This document shows, in pieces, positions 28,921-37,631 of a stretch of 64,000 bases of DNA (its first letter is position 1; every line of letters starts with the position of its first letter). The DNA comes from Streptomyces sp. SUK 48 (GTDB lineage Bacteria; Actinomycetota; Actinomycetes; Streptomycetales; Streptomycetaceae): the NCBI RefSeq assembly GCF_009650765.1, contig NZ_CP045740.1, positions 7,416,001-7,480,000 of the forward strand. Reading direction: 5' to 3'. Below the pieces are notes generated by a model, which searched no databases, was not told the DNA's origin, and saw only the letters and a list, made by a program, of their open reading frames with translations. A program made the translations under genes and the position numbers.

Positions 28921-30120
28921 TCAGTCCAGCGGACCCAGCGTGAGATACGCCTGCTGCGGATCACCGTCGTTGACCAGCGACTCCTGGTTGCCGACGTCGT
29001 CGAAGGCGAACGCGTACGCCTTGCCGTCGGACATCCGCGCGTGCACCGCCTTCGCGTACTGGTTGGTCACCGCGTCCTGGTAGAAGTCGCCCGGCGTGTT
29101 GTCCGGTGCCTGCGAACTCACCAGCAGCGTCGAGCGGTTGAAGCCGGCGCACAGGGTGCGGGAGATGGGCCCGCGCACGGCGTCGTTGGGCGCGTCGAGC
29201 AGCTTGTGGCAGCCGAACACGCTGTCCGCGTCCGGCTTCTGGAAGCTGGTGACGACCGCGCCGGAGGTGTCGGTGAAGTTCATGACGTTCCCCGAGACCC
29301 GGCCGTAGAACTTCTTGTCCGGCTGATCGGCGAACGGCGTGACGGTCAGCGTCGACGAGGCGTACTTCTGCCAGACCCGGTTCACGTAGTCGTCCATCGC
29401 GCCGGCGGGCAGCGCGCCGGTCTCCACCCCGTACAGCGGCGACAGCGCGCGCAGCACCGAGCCGTCGGAGCCCGTCTGGATCAGCCCGGACCAGCCGCCC
29501 GGCTGGGCGCGCAGGGCGTCGAAGAACCCCGGCCAACCGCCCTGCTTGAGCTGCCCGGTGGTGCTGGTGCTGCCGTCGGCGCGGCGCACCCCGACGGAGT
29601 ACGGTGCCGAGAACATGTCCACCTGGGTGCTGTTGAGCCACAGCCCGGAGTCGTTGAGCGTGTACTCGGACCAGTTGAAGAGGATGTCGTGGTTGGGGTC
29701 GGACGGATTCTGCACGGCCGGCTGCACCAGGCCGCCGGTGGTGAGCTTGAAGACGAGCTTCTGGCCGTAGGAGAAGTAGATCCGGCCGGAGAACTTCGGG
29801 ATGCGGATCGTGGTCGACTGCCCGGCGGCCGGCCCCGGGATCGCCGCGTCCGGCGCGGGAGTCGGCGGATTGCCGCCGGCCGGCCAGGCGTGGAAGGCGC
29901 CGTTCGCGTCCGCCCAGCCCTGCTGCCCCGAGGACAGCTGGGTGCCGAGGTCGTAGAGGTAGACGGGCTGGGTGCGGCCCGAGTTGTTGGTGATGGTCAG
30001 CGCGATGGTGTCCGGTACGGCCGCCCCGGCGTGTTGGGGGACGCCGAGGGCGAGCGCTCCGCCGACGAGGGCGGTGGCGGCGACCAAGGGCAGCGCGTGT
30101 CGGGTTCGGGTGTGCGGCAC
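28921..30120 (-). CDS. Secreted GH64 beta-1,3-glucanase
   Basis: A 399-residue exported endo-beta-1,3-glucanase (laminaripentaose-producing type). The signal peptide (LPLVAATALVGGALALGV, cleavage near HAGAA) precedes the thaumatin-like/GH64 fold: LALTITNNSG-like start (ALTITNNSGRTQPVYLYD), RIYFSYGQKLVFKL, ILFNWSEYTLNDSGLWLNSTQVDMFSAPYSVGV split by blocks (the WSEYT and QVDMFS pieces hold the catalytic Glu and Asp), and FGCHKLLDAPND. It degrades fungal-type glucans outside the cell. The GTG at 30120 follows GGAGGCGGAGA. Upstream lie a hairpin and a LacI-type palindrome. Confidence 0.93.
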   Translation of the reverse strand: MPHTRTRHALPLVAATALVGGALALGVPQHAGAAVPDTIALTITNNSGRTQPVYLYDLGTQLSSGQQGWADANGAFHAWPAGGNPPTPAPDAAIPGPAAGQSTTIRIPKFSGRIYFSYGQKLVFKLTTGGLVQPAVQNPSDPNHDILFNWSEYTLNDSGLWLNSTQVDMFSAPYSVGVRRADGSTSTTGQLKQGGWPGFFDALRAQPGGWSGLIQTGSDGSVLRALSPLYGVETGALPAGAMDDYVNRVWQKYASSTLTVTPFADQPDKKFYGRVSGNVMNFTDTSGAVVTSFQKPDADSVFGCHKLLDAPNDAVRGPISRTLCAGFNRSTLLVSSQAPDNTPGDFYQDAVTNQYAKAVHARMSDGKAYAFAFDDVGNQESLVNDGDPQQAYLTLGPLD

Positions 30121-30148
30121 TCTCCGCCTCCGTGTGGGGTTCGGGGTC

Positions 30149-30176
30149 GTACGGACCTCTGATCTCCGGTCCGTAC
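30149..30176 (-). promoter_or_regulatory. Hairpin in the leader of the glucanase gene
   Basis: GTACGGACC (30149-30157) and GGTCCGTAC (30168-30176) form a perfect 9-bp inverted repeat with a 10-nt loop, 29-56 nt before the glucanase start. It could be a second operator half-site pair or an mRNA structure. Confidence 0.55.
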
Positions 30177-30179
30177 CTG

Positions 30180-30197
30180 TCTGAGAGCGCTCTCAGA
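30180..30197. promoter_or_regulatory. LacI-family (CebR/CelR-type) operator
   Basis: TCTGAGAGCGCTCTCAGA is a perfect 18-bp palindrome whose core TGAGAGCGCTCTCA differs by one symmetric base pair from the TGGGAGCGCTCCCA operators of CebR/CelR cellulase repressors. It sits 60 nt upstream of the GH64 start, where a sugar-responsive LacI-family repressor would block transcription. The cognate repressor is not in this window. Confidence 0.75.
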
Positions 30198-30368
30198 CTG
30201 GTGCCGAAGTCGTACCCGTGTCAACGATTCCGGCGTGAAATCCCTTGGTGCGGAGGTCACTTCGGACCCGCCCGGCGCCCGCCGCGAGGCGGGCGCCGTG
30301 GGCCGGTGCCGAAGGGTATGGAAAGCCGGAGGGCGCGGAAGACCGGAGGGCGCGGAAGGCCGGAAGGT

Positions 30369-31124
30369 TCAGAAGGCGCGGTCGAGCAGGGCCAGCAGCG
30401 CCGCCCAGTGGCGCTCGTCGGCCTCCCGGTCGTACGCCGGGGTGTCGGCCTGGGTGTAGCCGTGCTGCGCGCCCGGGTACACCTCGCAGGTGTGGCGCAC
30501 CCCGGCCGCGTCCAGCGCCTGCTCCAGCTCGCGGATCTGCTCGGCCGGCATCGACGCGTCCTGGTCGGCGAAGCCGAAGTACAGCTCGGCGGTGACGGCA
30601 CCGACCCCGAGGTGCGGGCTGTCCGGGGCGTCCGTGACCAGCTTGCCGCCGTGGAATCCGGCCGCCGCGGCCACCCGGCCGGGGTGCGTGGCGGCCGTGC
30701 GCAGGGCGAGCCGGGCGCCCATGCAGTAGCCGGTCAGCGCGACGGGCCCGTCGGTGACGAACGGGTTGTCCGCGAGGAAGCCGAGATAGGCGTCCGCGTC
30801 CCGCCGGGACTGCTCGGGGGTGAGGGAACCCATCACCGGGCCGATGCGCTGCCAGAGGGTCGGGTCGGCCGCCGGGTCGATGAACTCCGGCAGTTCGCCG
30901 AGCGGGGTGGTGCCGTGCCGGTAGAAGACGTTGGGCACCAGGACCGTGTAGCCGGCCGACGCCAGCCGGTCGGCCATCGACCGCAGCTGGGGGCGCAATC
31001 CGTAGGCGTCCTGGTAGAGCAGCACGCCCGGGTGCGGCTCGCCGTCGGCGGGATGGGCGAGGTAGGCGTCGGCGGTGCCGTCCTCGGTCGGGATCTCGAC
31101 GGATGCTCCCTGTACGTCGGTCAT
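30369..31124 (-). CDS. Dienelactone hydrolase family protein
   Basis: A 251-residue alpha/beta hydrolase of the DLH family, cleaving lactones or esters. The Cys nucleophile is in VALTGYCMGARLALR (about residue 126), the Asp in ELYFGFADQDASMP and the His in VYPGAQHGYTQADTPAY. The N-terminus GTADAYLAHPADGEPHPGVLL fits the family. The ATG at 31124 has AGGAGGACC upstream. It is followed by a short stretch of imperfect repeats (CGGAGGGCGCGGAAG, 30329-30365) before the next gene region. Confidence 0.92.
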   Translation of the reverse strand: MTDVQGASVEIPTEDGTADAYLAHPADGEPHPGVLLYQDAYGLRPQLRSMADRLASAGYTVLVPNVFYRHGTTPLGELPEFIDPAADPTLWQRIGPVMGSLTPEQSRRDADAYLGFLADNPFVTDGPVALTGYCMGARLALRTAATHPGRVAAAAGFHGGKLVTDAPDSPHLGVGAVTAELYFGFADQDASMPAEQIRELEQALDAAGVRHTCEVYPGAQHGYTQADTPAYDREADERHWAALLALLDRAF

Positions 31125-31287
31125 GATGACGGTCCTCCTGGGGGAAGGGCGGGCGGGCGGCGGGTGCCCTGCCGGGCCGCGGGTGTGCCCATGTCCTGCG
31201 CGAACGCGCGGGGCGGGCGGGCGGAACTCATGCTGCCACGCACGATCCAGGCCCTCGCGGGGCGGTCCGCCGAACCGCCCCGCGCCG

Positions 31288-31908
31288 TCACTCGAACCGT
31301 GAGGTGTCGCCCGCGCCCCGCCGCACGATCTCCGCCTCGCCCCCGGAGAAGTCGACCACCGTGGTCGGCTCGGTGCCGCACTCCCCGGAGTCGACCACGG
31401 CGTCCACCACATGGTCGAGGCGGTCCTTGATCTCCCAGCCCTGGGTCATCGGCTCCTCCTCGTCCGGCAGCAGCAACGTGCTGGACAGCAGCGGCTCGCC
31501 CAGCTCGGCCAGCAGCGCCTGGGTGACCACATGGTCCGGGATGCGCACCCCGACGGTCTTCTTCTTCGGGTGCATCAGCTTGCGCGGGACCTCGCGGGTG
31601 GCCGGAAGGATGAAGGTGTAGCTGCCGGGGGTGGACGCCTTCACGGCCCGGAACACATCGTTGTCCACCCGCACGAACTGCCCGAGCTGGGCGAAGTCAC
31701 GGCACATCAGCGTGAAGTGATGGCGGTCGTCCAGCCGGCGGATGGCACGGATCCGGTCCACGCCGTCCTGGCTGCCCAGCCGGCAGCCGAGCGCGTAGCA
31801 GGAGTCGGTCGGATATGCGATCAGCGCTCCCGACCGCACCGCGTCGGCGATCTGCGCGATGCTGCGGGCCTGCGGGTTCTCGGGGTGCACGTCGAAGTAC
31901 TTCGCCAT
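31288..31908 (-). CDS. YciO/Sua5-type protein (L-threonylcarbamoyladenylate synthase family)
   Basis: A 206-residue YrdC-domain protein of the YciO subgroup. Characteristic parts are ADAVRSGALIAYPTDSCYALGC, RIRAIRRLDDRHHFTLMCRDF, PGSYTFILPATREVPRKL with the basic patch MHPKKKTVGVRIPDH, and the terminal block TTVVDFSGGEAEIVRRGAGD. The family fold makes threonylcarbamoyl-AMP for tRNA t6A; YciO-type members may have other roles in RNA metabolism and the essential Sua5 copy is normally elsewhere. The ATG at 31908 starts the frame. Confidence 0.88.
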   Translation of the reverse strand: MAKYFDVHPENPQARSIAQIADAVRSGALIAYPTDSCYALGCRLGSQDGVDRIRAIRRLDDRHHFTLMCRDFAQLGQFVRVDNDVFRAVKASTPGSYTFILPATREVPRKLMHPKKKTVGVRIPDHVVTQALLAELGEPLLSSTLLLPDEEEPMTQGWEIKDRLDHVVDAVVDSGECGTEPTTVVDFSGGEAEIVRRGAGDTSRFE

Positions 31909-32305
31909 TCGCCGAGCTTATGCCGTCTCCGGGGACGACGCGGGCAGCGGGGGCGCCCCAGGTGGCCCGGGCCCCGTGCGCGGCGGCGGCGCGGGACCCC
32001 GCGCATGGTCGTCGCGCGGGCCCCGGGGCGAGGCGCGCGGGACGTCGGCAGCCCGGGAATCCCCGGAAAATTCCCCCATGCGCCCCCGGAAAAATCTCCC
32101 GGTGTATGCCCGGGGTTCCCGGGCACCCGAACCGTGAGCCATCCGGAGCCCTTCCCCCCCGGCCCCGGAGGCGTTGCCTCCGTCGGCGGCCCCACCCCCC
32201 GGGCCGCCGGCGGAGCCATGTCCGGCCGGACGGGACCGCCAGGTGAACCGTCGGGTAACGTCCCGCTGCGAACATCGGCCGACAGGGAAGACAGGAGGGG
32301 GACAC
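31909..32305. other. Divergent intergenic region, no gene seen
   Basis: 397 nt between divergent YciO-like and PucR genes. It contains repeated short motifs (CCCCGGAAAA near 32060 and CCCCCGGAAAAA near 32084; GGAAT/ATTCC arms at about 32058-32076). These might be protein-binding sites. No ORF here shows protein-family features. Confidence 0.5.
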
Positions 32306-33850
32306 GTGGCCCGCCGAGCTGAGGAGGAGCCGGTGTCCCGGCCGTCGTACGGGACCGACAGCGCCTGGGCGCGCGAGCTGCTCGACCAGCTGCGCCCCGC
32401 GGGGCGCGATCTGAACCGGCTGGTCGCCTGGCTCGCCCGCAGCACCGGGTCCGCCGTGCACCTCCAGGACGCGCGCGGCGCCCTCCTCGCCGAGGCGGGG
32501 GAGCGGCCCGCGCTGGACCCCGCCGTCGTCGCCGACGTGGCCGCGGGCCGGGTCTCCGCCGCCGCGCTGGAGGACGGGACGCGGCATGTGCGCCTGGTCG
32601 GCATCCGCCACCCCGGACCGCACCGGGCCGCCGCCTCCGCCGTCCTGGCCGTGGCCCGCACCGAGCCCTTCGACCGGCACACCACCGACATCCTCGGGCA
32701 CACCGCGGGCGTCCTCGAACTCCTCTTGCGTGAGCGCGAGTTGACGCAGGCCGGCGACCGGCTGCGGCGGGCCGCCGCCGATCTGCGCCTCGCCATCCTG
32801 CAACTGCTGATGGTGGAGGACATCGTCTCCGCCCGCCGGGTCGCCGCGGGGCTGTGGCCCGGACTGCTGGAGAAGGACACCGCCCGCGTGTACGTCGTCG
32901 AGGGCACCGCCGCCGAACGCGACCGGCTCGCCGACGAGTGCGGGGCGGCCACCAGCGGCGGCGCCCTCGTGGTCCGCTGCCCGGCGATGGACGAGCACGT
33001 CATCGTCCTCGGCCCGGCCACCGAGGTGGAGGAGCGGCTGCGCTCCCTGGTCGCGGTGCGGCCGGGCACCTACCTCGGCGGCAGTCCCCGCCAGCGCCTC
33101 GCCCTGACCGCGACCGCCTACGGGCAGGCCGTCACCGCGCTCGCCGTGGCCCGCTTCAGCCCGGAGCGGACCGCCGTCTACGCCGAACGCATCCGCCCCG
33201 CCCGCCTGATGGACCCGGCCGCGCTGCACGCCTGGTCGGCCGCGGTGCTGCGCCCGCTCGACACGCTGCCGTACCACGTGCGCGCCGAACTGCTCGCCAC
33301 CACCCGGCTGGGCCTGGAGTTCACCGCGGTCAGCACGGCCAAGGTGCTCGGCGTCAGCCGCAACACGGTGCGCGCCCGCATGGACCGGGTCGCCGCGCTG
33401 CTCGGCGCCGACTTCTCCGCCCTGGCCGTGCGCGCCGTGGCGCACATCGCGCTCAACACCGAGGCGGCGCACGGCCCGTACGACTCCGAGGGCCACGCAC
33501 CCGCCGCGCCGGCCGGGTTCGCGGACCTGCTCGGCGGGGACGCGCTGCGCTCCTGGGCCGAGGGGCTGCTCGGGCGGCTCGACGCCGACGGCCGGGATCT
33601 GCGCGGCACCCTGCGCGCCTGGCTGGCCGCCGACGCCAACGCCGGGCCCGCCGCGACGGCGCGGGGGGTGCACGCCCAGACCGTACGGGAGCATGTGCGG
33701 GCCGCCGAACCCGTACTGGAGCGCCGGCTGCTGGCCGGGGGCACCGATCTGTACGAGGTCGTCCTCGCCCACCTCGTCACCGGTGAACTGCCCGTCCCCG
33801 CCCTCGGCCCGGCGAACCGGGAGCAAGTGGACGCGGCTGTGCACCGGTGA
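32306..33850 (+). CDS. PucR-family helix-turn-helix regulator
   Basis: A 514-residue regulator of the PucR/CdaR-like group: an N-terminal sensory region (about 20-160), a GGDEF-like regulatory fold (about 170-300), a first HTH around FTAVSTAKVLGVSRNTVRARMDRVAALLG (about 345-375) and a second C-terminal HTH around GPAATARGVHAQTVREHVRAAEPVL (about 450-475). The GTG at 32306 is preceded by AGGAGGGG. Targets are unknown; PucR proteins often control adjacent catabolic or natural-product genes, but no obvious target is adjacent here. Confidence 0.88.
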   Translation: MARRAEEEPVSRPSYGTDSAWARELLDQLRPAGRDLNRLVAWLARSTGSAVHLQDARGALLAEAGERPALDPAVVADVAAGRVSAAALEDGTRHVRLVGIRHPGPHRAAASAVLAVARTEPFDRHTTDILGHTAGVLELLLRERELTQAGDRLRRAAADLRLAILQLLMVEDIVSARRVAAGLWPGLLEKDTARVYVVEGTAAERDRLADECGAATSGGALVVRCPAMDEHVIVLGPATEVEERLRSLVAVRPGTYLGGSPRQRLALTATAYGQAVTALAVARFSPERTAVYAERIRPARLMDPAALHAWSAAVLRPLDTLPYHVRAELLATTRLGLEFTAVSTAKVLGVSRNTVRARMDRVAALLGADFSALAVRAVAHIALNTEAAHGPYDSEGHAPAAPAGFADLLGGDALRSWAEGLLGRLDADGRDLRGTLRAWLAADANAGPAATARGVHAQTVREHVRAAEPVLERRLLAGGTDLYEVVLAHLVTGELPVPALGPANREQVDAAVHR

Positions 33851-34112
33851 GTGCTACGCGCGTCGCGCCGGGCACCGGTGCGCTGGTACGGACCGCGCCT
33901 CGCACGTAAGTTCACTTCCAGCGGGGCACGACCGGGACGGGGGGCCGGTCGGGGCCCCGCGCCTCTTTTCCCCCGCCCGGCCGGTGGGTTCTCCTGTTCG
34001 TCCGACGGACGGAGGGCCCCGTTCGGGCGATGCCGTCACCCGACCCGGTGAGCCCGGCGTACCACCGGCCGCCCGGGGACGTTGCCCCGGCAGGAGCCGC
34101 TGGGAGGACCGG

Positions 34113-34370
34113 ATGCCGCGGGGGGATCGGATGGAGCGAGTCGAAGGGGTCCGGCCGCCGCGGACCCGGGAGCCCGTCTACGACCGGCTCGTCGCCGAAT
34201 GGCGGGCGCAGGGGCGGGCGGTGCCCACCGGCCCGGAGGTGCCGTGGACCTCGCTCGCCGGTCTCGCCGACCTCGCGGGCCTCGCCCTGCGCGTCACCCG
34301 GCCGGACCTCGAACCCGGGCGGCCCGCAGGAGTCGTACCGCACCTCCCCGGCCCGCTGTCGCCCCGTTAG
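34113..34370 (+). CDS. Small hypothetical protein
   Basis: An 85-residue protein with the conserved-looking middle VYDRLVAEWRAQGRAVPTGPEVPWTSLAGLADLAGLAL. I do not recognise a named family. The ATG at 34113 has GGGAGGACC upstream. The stop overlaps that of the convergent gene by 3 nt (34367-34370). Length, ribosome site and coding bias support a real gene; function unknown. Confidence 0.55.
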   Translation: MPRGDRMERVEGVRPPRTREPVYDRLVAEWRAQGRAVPTGPEVPWTSLAGLADLAGLALRVTRPDLEPGRPAGVVPHLPGPLSPR

Positions 34371-34885
34371 GACTCCCGCGGCCGGGGCGGCGGTGCGGCG
34401 AGGACCGTCAGGGTGCCGTTGGCCTGCCGCAGCGCGTCCTCCAGGCTGCCGGGGGAGTGCAGGGTGCCGGTGCCGTCGGGCGGTACCAGCCACTCCAGAC
34501 AGCGGGCGGGCCGGTAGGGCGGCGGTACGGCGACCCAGGAGCCCCGGGTCGCGTAGCGCAGCCCCGCGCCGACCCAGCCCCCGTCCGGGTCCGGCGGCAG
34601 GAAGAAGCCGACCCGGCCCGCCGTGAGGTCCACCAGGGTGGGGCCCGGCACCGGCAGCGCGGGCCGCCACAGCAGGTCCAGGGTGAGCAGCCCCAGCCGC
34701 TCGGGGACGCTCAGCACGTCCCAGAAGCGCCCCGCCTCCAGCAGTGCGATCCCCTCCCCGTGGTCCCACTCCCACTTGCACGCCCGCGGGTCGGCCGCCG
34801 ACGCCGCCAGCCACTCCACGCCCCGCATCCACATCGTGTTCGTCATGCACTGCTCCGCGTTCTCGGGCACTCGGTGCGTTCGCAC
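34367..34885 (-). CDS. Conserved Streptomyces hypothetical protein
   Basis: A 172-residue protein with the pattern GVEWLAASAADPRACKWEWDHGEGIALLEAGRFWDVLSVPERLG, shown in family blocks, then PGPTLVDLTAGRVGFFLPP and WVAVPPPYRPARCLEWLVPPDG. It resembles the N-terminal region of bifunctional primase/polymerase-like proteins, a family of short uncharacterised Streptomyces proteins. No membrane segment or signal peptide is seen. The start is at 34885 (MRTHRVPENAEQ), or the ATG 39 nt downstream (MTNTMWMRG). Function unknown. Confidence 0.7.
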   Translation of the reverse strand: MRTHRVPENAEQCMTNTMWMRGVEWLAASAADPRACKWEWDHGEGIALLEAGRFWDVLSVPERLGLLTLDLLWRPALPVPGPTLVDLTAGRVGFFLPPDPDGGWVGAGLRYATRGSWVAVPPPYRPARCLEWLVPPDGTGTLHSPGSLEDALRQANGTLTVLAAPPPRPRES

Positions 34886-35079
34886 AGCAACCCGGCATAT
34901 GCATGCTCGTAGATATTTCTATGCGGCGGAAGGGGTGGCGCGGCCTGGCGTTTGTGGCGACGCGTTCGAACTTCGCCTGTCGGTTCGTCAGCCGGGCGAG
35001 GGGGAGGCGTCACCCTCCCGAGGCGGCGGGCCGACGCGGCGCGTGATTCGGGCGTCCCGGCGCGGTCCGGGGGACGGCG

Positions 35080-36192
35080 TCAGGCGGGCCGGTCGCCCGG
35101 GGCGGGCGACAGCACCAGCATCGTCGCGTCGTCGCGGACCTCGTAGCGCAGCCGCGCGAGGTCGGCCCACACCGCGGTGGGCAGCTCGCCGTCCCGGGTC
35201 TCCGCGAGCGCGGCCAGCCGCTCCGGCAGCGGGTAGAAGACCCCGGCGTCGTCCCGTGCCTCCCAGACGCCGTCGGAGGCCAGCAGCAGCCGGTCGCCCG
35301 GCTCCAGCGGCACCGTGACCTCCTTCGGCGGATCGGCGCCGGCCAGGCCGATCCCCAGCGGGGTGCCCGGTGCCACGGCGACCTCCCGCGCGCCGCCCTC
35401 GCGCAGCAGGACCGGCGCCGGATGACCGCACGCCACCACCCGCATCGTGCGCGCGCCGGCCGGGAACTCCACCAGCACCGCCGTCGCGAACAACTCCCCG
35501 TCCGGTGTGCCCGCCGCGTCCGTCTGGAGCCGGCGGTCCATCCGCGCCGCCACCGACTCCAGGTCCCGCTGGTCGAGGACCGCCTCGCGGAACGCGCCCA
35601 GCAGGGACACCACGGTCGAGACCGCCGTCAGCCCGTGCCCGCGCACATCGCCCATCACCGCCCGTACGCCGTACGGCCCTTCGCGCACGTCGAAGAAGTC
35701 CCCGCCCACCAGCGTGCCGTTCTCCGCCGCCCGGTAGAAGCCCACGCAGCCGATCCGCCCGACCCGCTCGGGCAGCGGCGGCATCACCGCCCGCTGCACG
35801 GCCTCCCCGATCGTGCGCTCCACCTGGAGCTGGGCGTCGCGGCGGCTGCGCACGAACGACACGAACACGCTGAGCAGGGCGACGAAGACGATGGTGAGCA
35901 GATCGGTGTTGCCGGGCCGGTTCAGATGGGTCACGGGCACGTTCAGGGCCACGACCACCAGGACGCCGAGCACGGCGGTGACCAGCGGGCCGTACGACAG
36001 GACGGCCAGCGGCGGGATCGCGCCCAGCAGGAAACCGAGGTCGGCGGCGTGCTCGGTGACGGTCGAGGCGACGGTCACCGCGACCAGCAGCAGCACCGGC
36101 AGCAGCCGGATCCACCACGGCGGTGGCGCGCCCCGCAACCAGCCGCGATCCTCCTGGCTCCCACGCGACGACCAAGCGCGCACCGATCGCAC
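35080..36192 (-). CDS. Membrane-anchored SpoIIE-type protein phosphatase
   Basis: A 370-residue PP2C phosphatase. Residues 25-115 hold about three to four membrane segments (IRLLPVLLLVAVTVAST, LLGAIPPLAVLSYGPLVTAVLGVLVVVAL, LLTIVFVALLSVFVSFV); a helical linker with RTIGEAVQRAVMPPLPERVG leads to the SpoIIE domain with LVGGDFFDVREGPYGVRAVMGDVRGHGL, GHPAPVLLREGG and the metal-binding end LLLASDGVWEARD. It probably dephosphorylates an anti-anti-sigma factor in response to a membrane signal. The start is taken at 36192. Confidence 0.92.
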   Translation of the reverse strand: MRSVRAWSSRGSQEDRGWLRGAPPPWWIRLLPVLLLVAVTVASTVTEHAADLGFLLGAIPPLAVLSYGPLVTAVLGVLVVVALNVPVTHLNRPGNTDLLTIVFVALLSVFVSFVRSRRDAQLQVERTIGEAVQRAVMPPLPERVGRIGCVGFYRAAENGTLVGGDFFDVREGPYGVRAVMGDVRGHGLTAVSTVVSLLGAFREAVLDQRDLESVAARMDRRLQTDAAGTPDGELFATAVLVEFPAGARTMRVVACGHPAPVLLREGGAREVAVAPGTPLGIGLAGADPPKEVTVPLEPGDRLLLASDGVWEARDDAGVFYPLPERLAALAETRDGELPTAVWADLARLRYEVRDDATMLVLSPAPGDRPA

Positions 36193-36351
36193 AGATCCAC
36201 GCTACGCCGCCCCGGGCAGGAGGGCCCGTCGGCCGCTCCCCGCGCGCCGGCGGAACTCGCCGGAGGCGGTGCGGAAAACCGATGGACGCCGGCCCAGCGG
36301 CCGGGTTAGCGTACGACCGCACATCCGAGACGGACGAAGGAGGCGAGTGTC

Positions 36352-36408
36352 ATGACCGCAGTCAGCATGCGCTCCCCCCTCCCCGTCGCCCGGGTGTGCC
36401 AGGTCTGA
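36352..36408 (+). CDS. Candidate leader peptide upstream of the GNAT gene
   Basis: An 18-residue ORF (MTAVSMRSPLPVARVCQV) with a strong ribosome site, AAGGAGG, 8 nt before its ATG. It ends 55 nt before the acetyltransferase start, and the gap contains a hairpin at 36425-36444. A good ribosome site in front of a tiny ORF suggests regulation by translation (attenuation) rather than a functional protein. The single Cys near the end is noteworthy because Cys codons mark several actinobacterial leader peptides. It is not a match to a family I know. Confidence 0.45.
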   Translation: MTAVSMRSPLPVARVCQV

Positions 36409-36424
36409 CCGGGAGCGCGTTCCC

Positions 36425-36444
36425 GCCGCGAGGTCCTTCGCGGC
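36425..36444 (+). promoter_or_regulatory. Hairpin between leader ORF and GNAT gene
   Basis: GCCGCGA (36425-36431), a 6-nt loop GGTCCT and TCGCGGC (36438-36444), followed by ATCTTT. It could act as an attenuator whose folding depends on ribosome position on the leader ORF. Confidence 0.5.
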
Positions 36445-36463
36445 ATCTTTCCCGGAGGATTCC

Positions 36464-37372
36464 TTGACCGATCTGGTCATGCGCACGCTCGACGCGAACA
36501 GTGCGCACCTGTTCCACACCATGCCCGACCCGCTGGCCCTCGCCGAGAAGCACCGGCTGGTCACCTTCCGCCCCGAATGGCAGCGCGTCGCCCTGCGCGA
36601 CGGCCGCACCGTGGCCCGCGCCGCCTGGTGGGGGCGCGCCGAGGACACCGAACCGCTGCTGATCAACTGGCTGGACGTGGCCGAGGGCGAGGAGGCGGCC
36701 GGCGCCGAACTGCTGCGGACCGCGCCCTGGCACCCGGACGAACTCGAACTCGACCTGCCCGGCGGCTGGCGCGACGACCCGGCGCAGCGGGCCGCCGCCG
36801 ACACCCGCGCCGCCGCCGCGCGCGGGGCCGGATACGCGCCCCTGGTGGAGCGCTTCCTCTACCGCTGGACCCCGGACCTCGGCCTGCCCGAACGCCCCGG
36901 CCGCCTGGTCTTCACCCCGGAACCGGACGACGCCGTCTTCCTCGGCCTGCTGCGCCGGATCCACTCCGTCACCCTCGACGCGCACGCCCGCCGGGCCATC
37001 GCCGAGGGCGGTGTCGAGCAGGCCGCCCGGGAGGAGCTGGACCTCTTCCACTGGATGTCCTCGCCGCGCTCCTGGTGGCAGATCGCCCGCACCCGCGCCG
37101 GCGACCCGGTCGGCATCCACATCCCCGCCCGCAACCCGTCCGGAGCCTGTGTCGGCTTCATCGGCGTCGTCCCCGAGCACCGCGGCCACGGCTACGCCTA
37201 CGACCTCCTCACCGAGTGCACCCGCTTCCTGGCCGTCGAGGGCGCCGAGTTCATCGGTGCCGCCACCGACCGGTCGAACTTCCCGATGGCCGCGCACTTC
37301 GCGAGGGCGGGCTATCCCGTCGTACGGGAGCGGGTGAACTTCCGGTCCGACGGCGTCGCCGGTGCCGGGTGA
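36464..37372 (+). CDS. GNAT-family N-acetyltransferase
   Basis: A 302-residue protein of two GNAT-like halves; the C-terminal half has the acetyl-CoA-binding block GACVGFIGVVPEHRGHGYAYDLLTECTRFL and the terminal EFIGAATDRSNFPMAAHFARAGYPVVRERVNF. The N-terminal half (HRLVTFRPEWQRVALRDGR ... ELDLPGGW) is degenerate. The substrate is unknown. The start is a TTG at 36464 with GGAGG 5 nt upstream. The stop overlaps a possible GTG at 37369. Confidence 0.87.
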   Translation: MTDLVMRTLDANSAHLFHTMPDPLALAEKHRLVTFRPEWQRVALRDGRTVARAAWWGRAEDTEPLLINWLDVAEGEEAAGAELLRTAPWHPDELELDLPGGWRDDPAQRAAADTRAAAARGAGYAPLVERFLYRWTPDLGLPERPGRLVFTPEPDDAVFLGLLRRIHSVTLDAHARRAIAEGGVEQAAREELDLFHWMSSPRSWWQIARTRAGDPVGIHIPARNPSGACVGFIGVVPEHRGHGYAYDLLTECTRFLAVEGAEFIGAATDRSNFPMAAHFARAGYPVVRERVNFRSDGVAGAG

Positions 37373-37631
37373 TCGACGAGGCCGGCTTCCCCTGGCCGAA
37401 CGGCGCGTTCACCTACGAGGAGATACGGCGCCGGGTCACCCTCGCCTCCCCGGAGGGGACACACTTTCCAAGATCGACGGGTTCATGCCTCCGGCGGGGA
37501 AATTCCTTCCTTCGGGGGCACTTGGCCGCCTTTTCCTCACCGGATGCCGGCGCCGAGCCGATAGTGGAGCCGCCGCCGGGCCCCGGTCCGGCGGTGTTCT
37601 CGCGCACCGTATGACCGGAGGGGAAAACACC

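Noticed and set aside
37369..37614. Small ORF starting at the GTG overlapping the GNAT stop
   Set aside because: The first 24 residues look coding (FPWPNGAFTYEEIRRRV) but the rest is not protein-like and no ribosome site precedes it; insufficient support.
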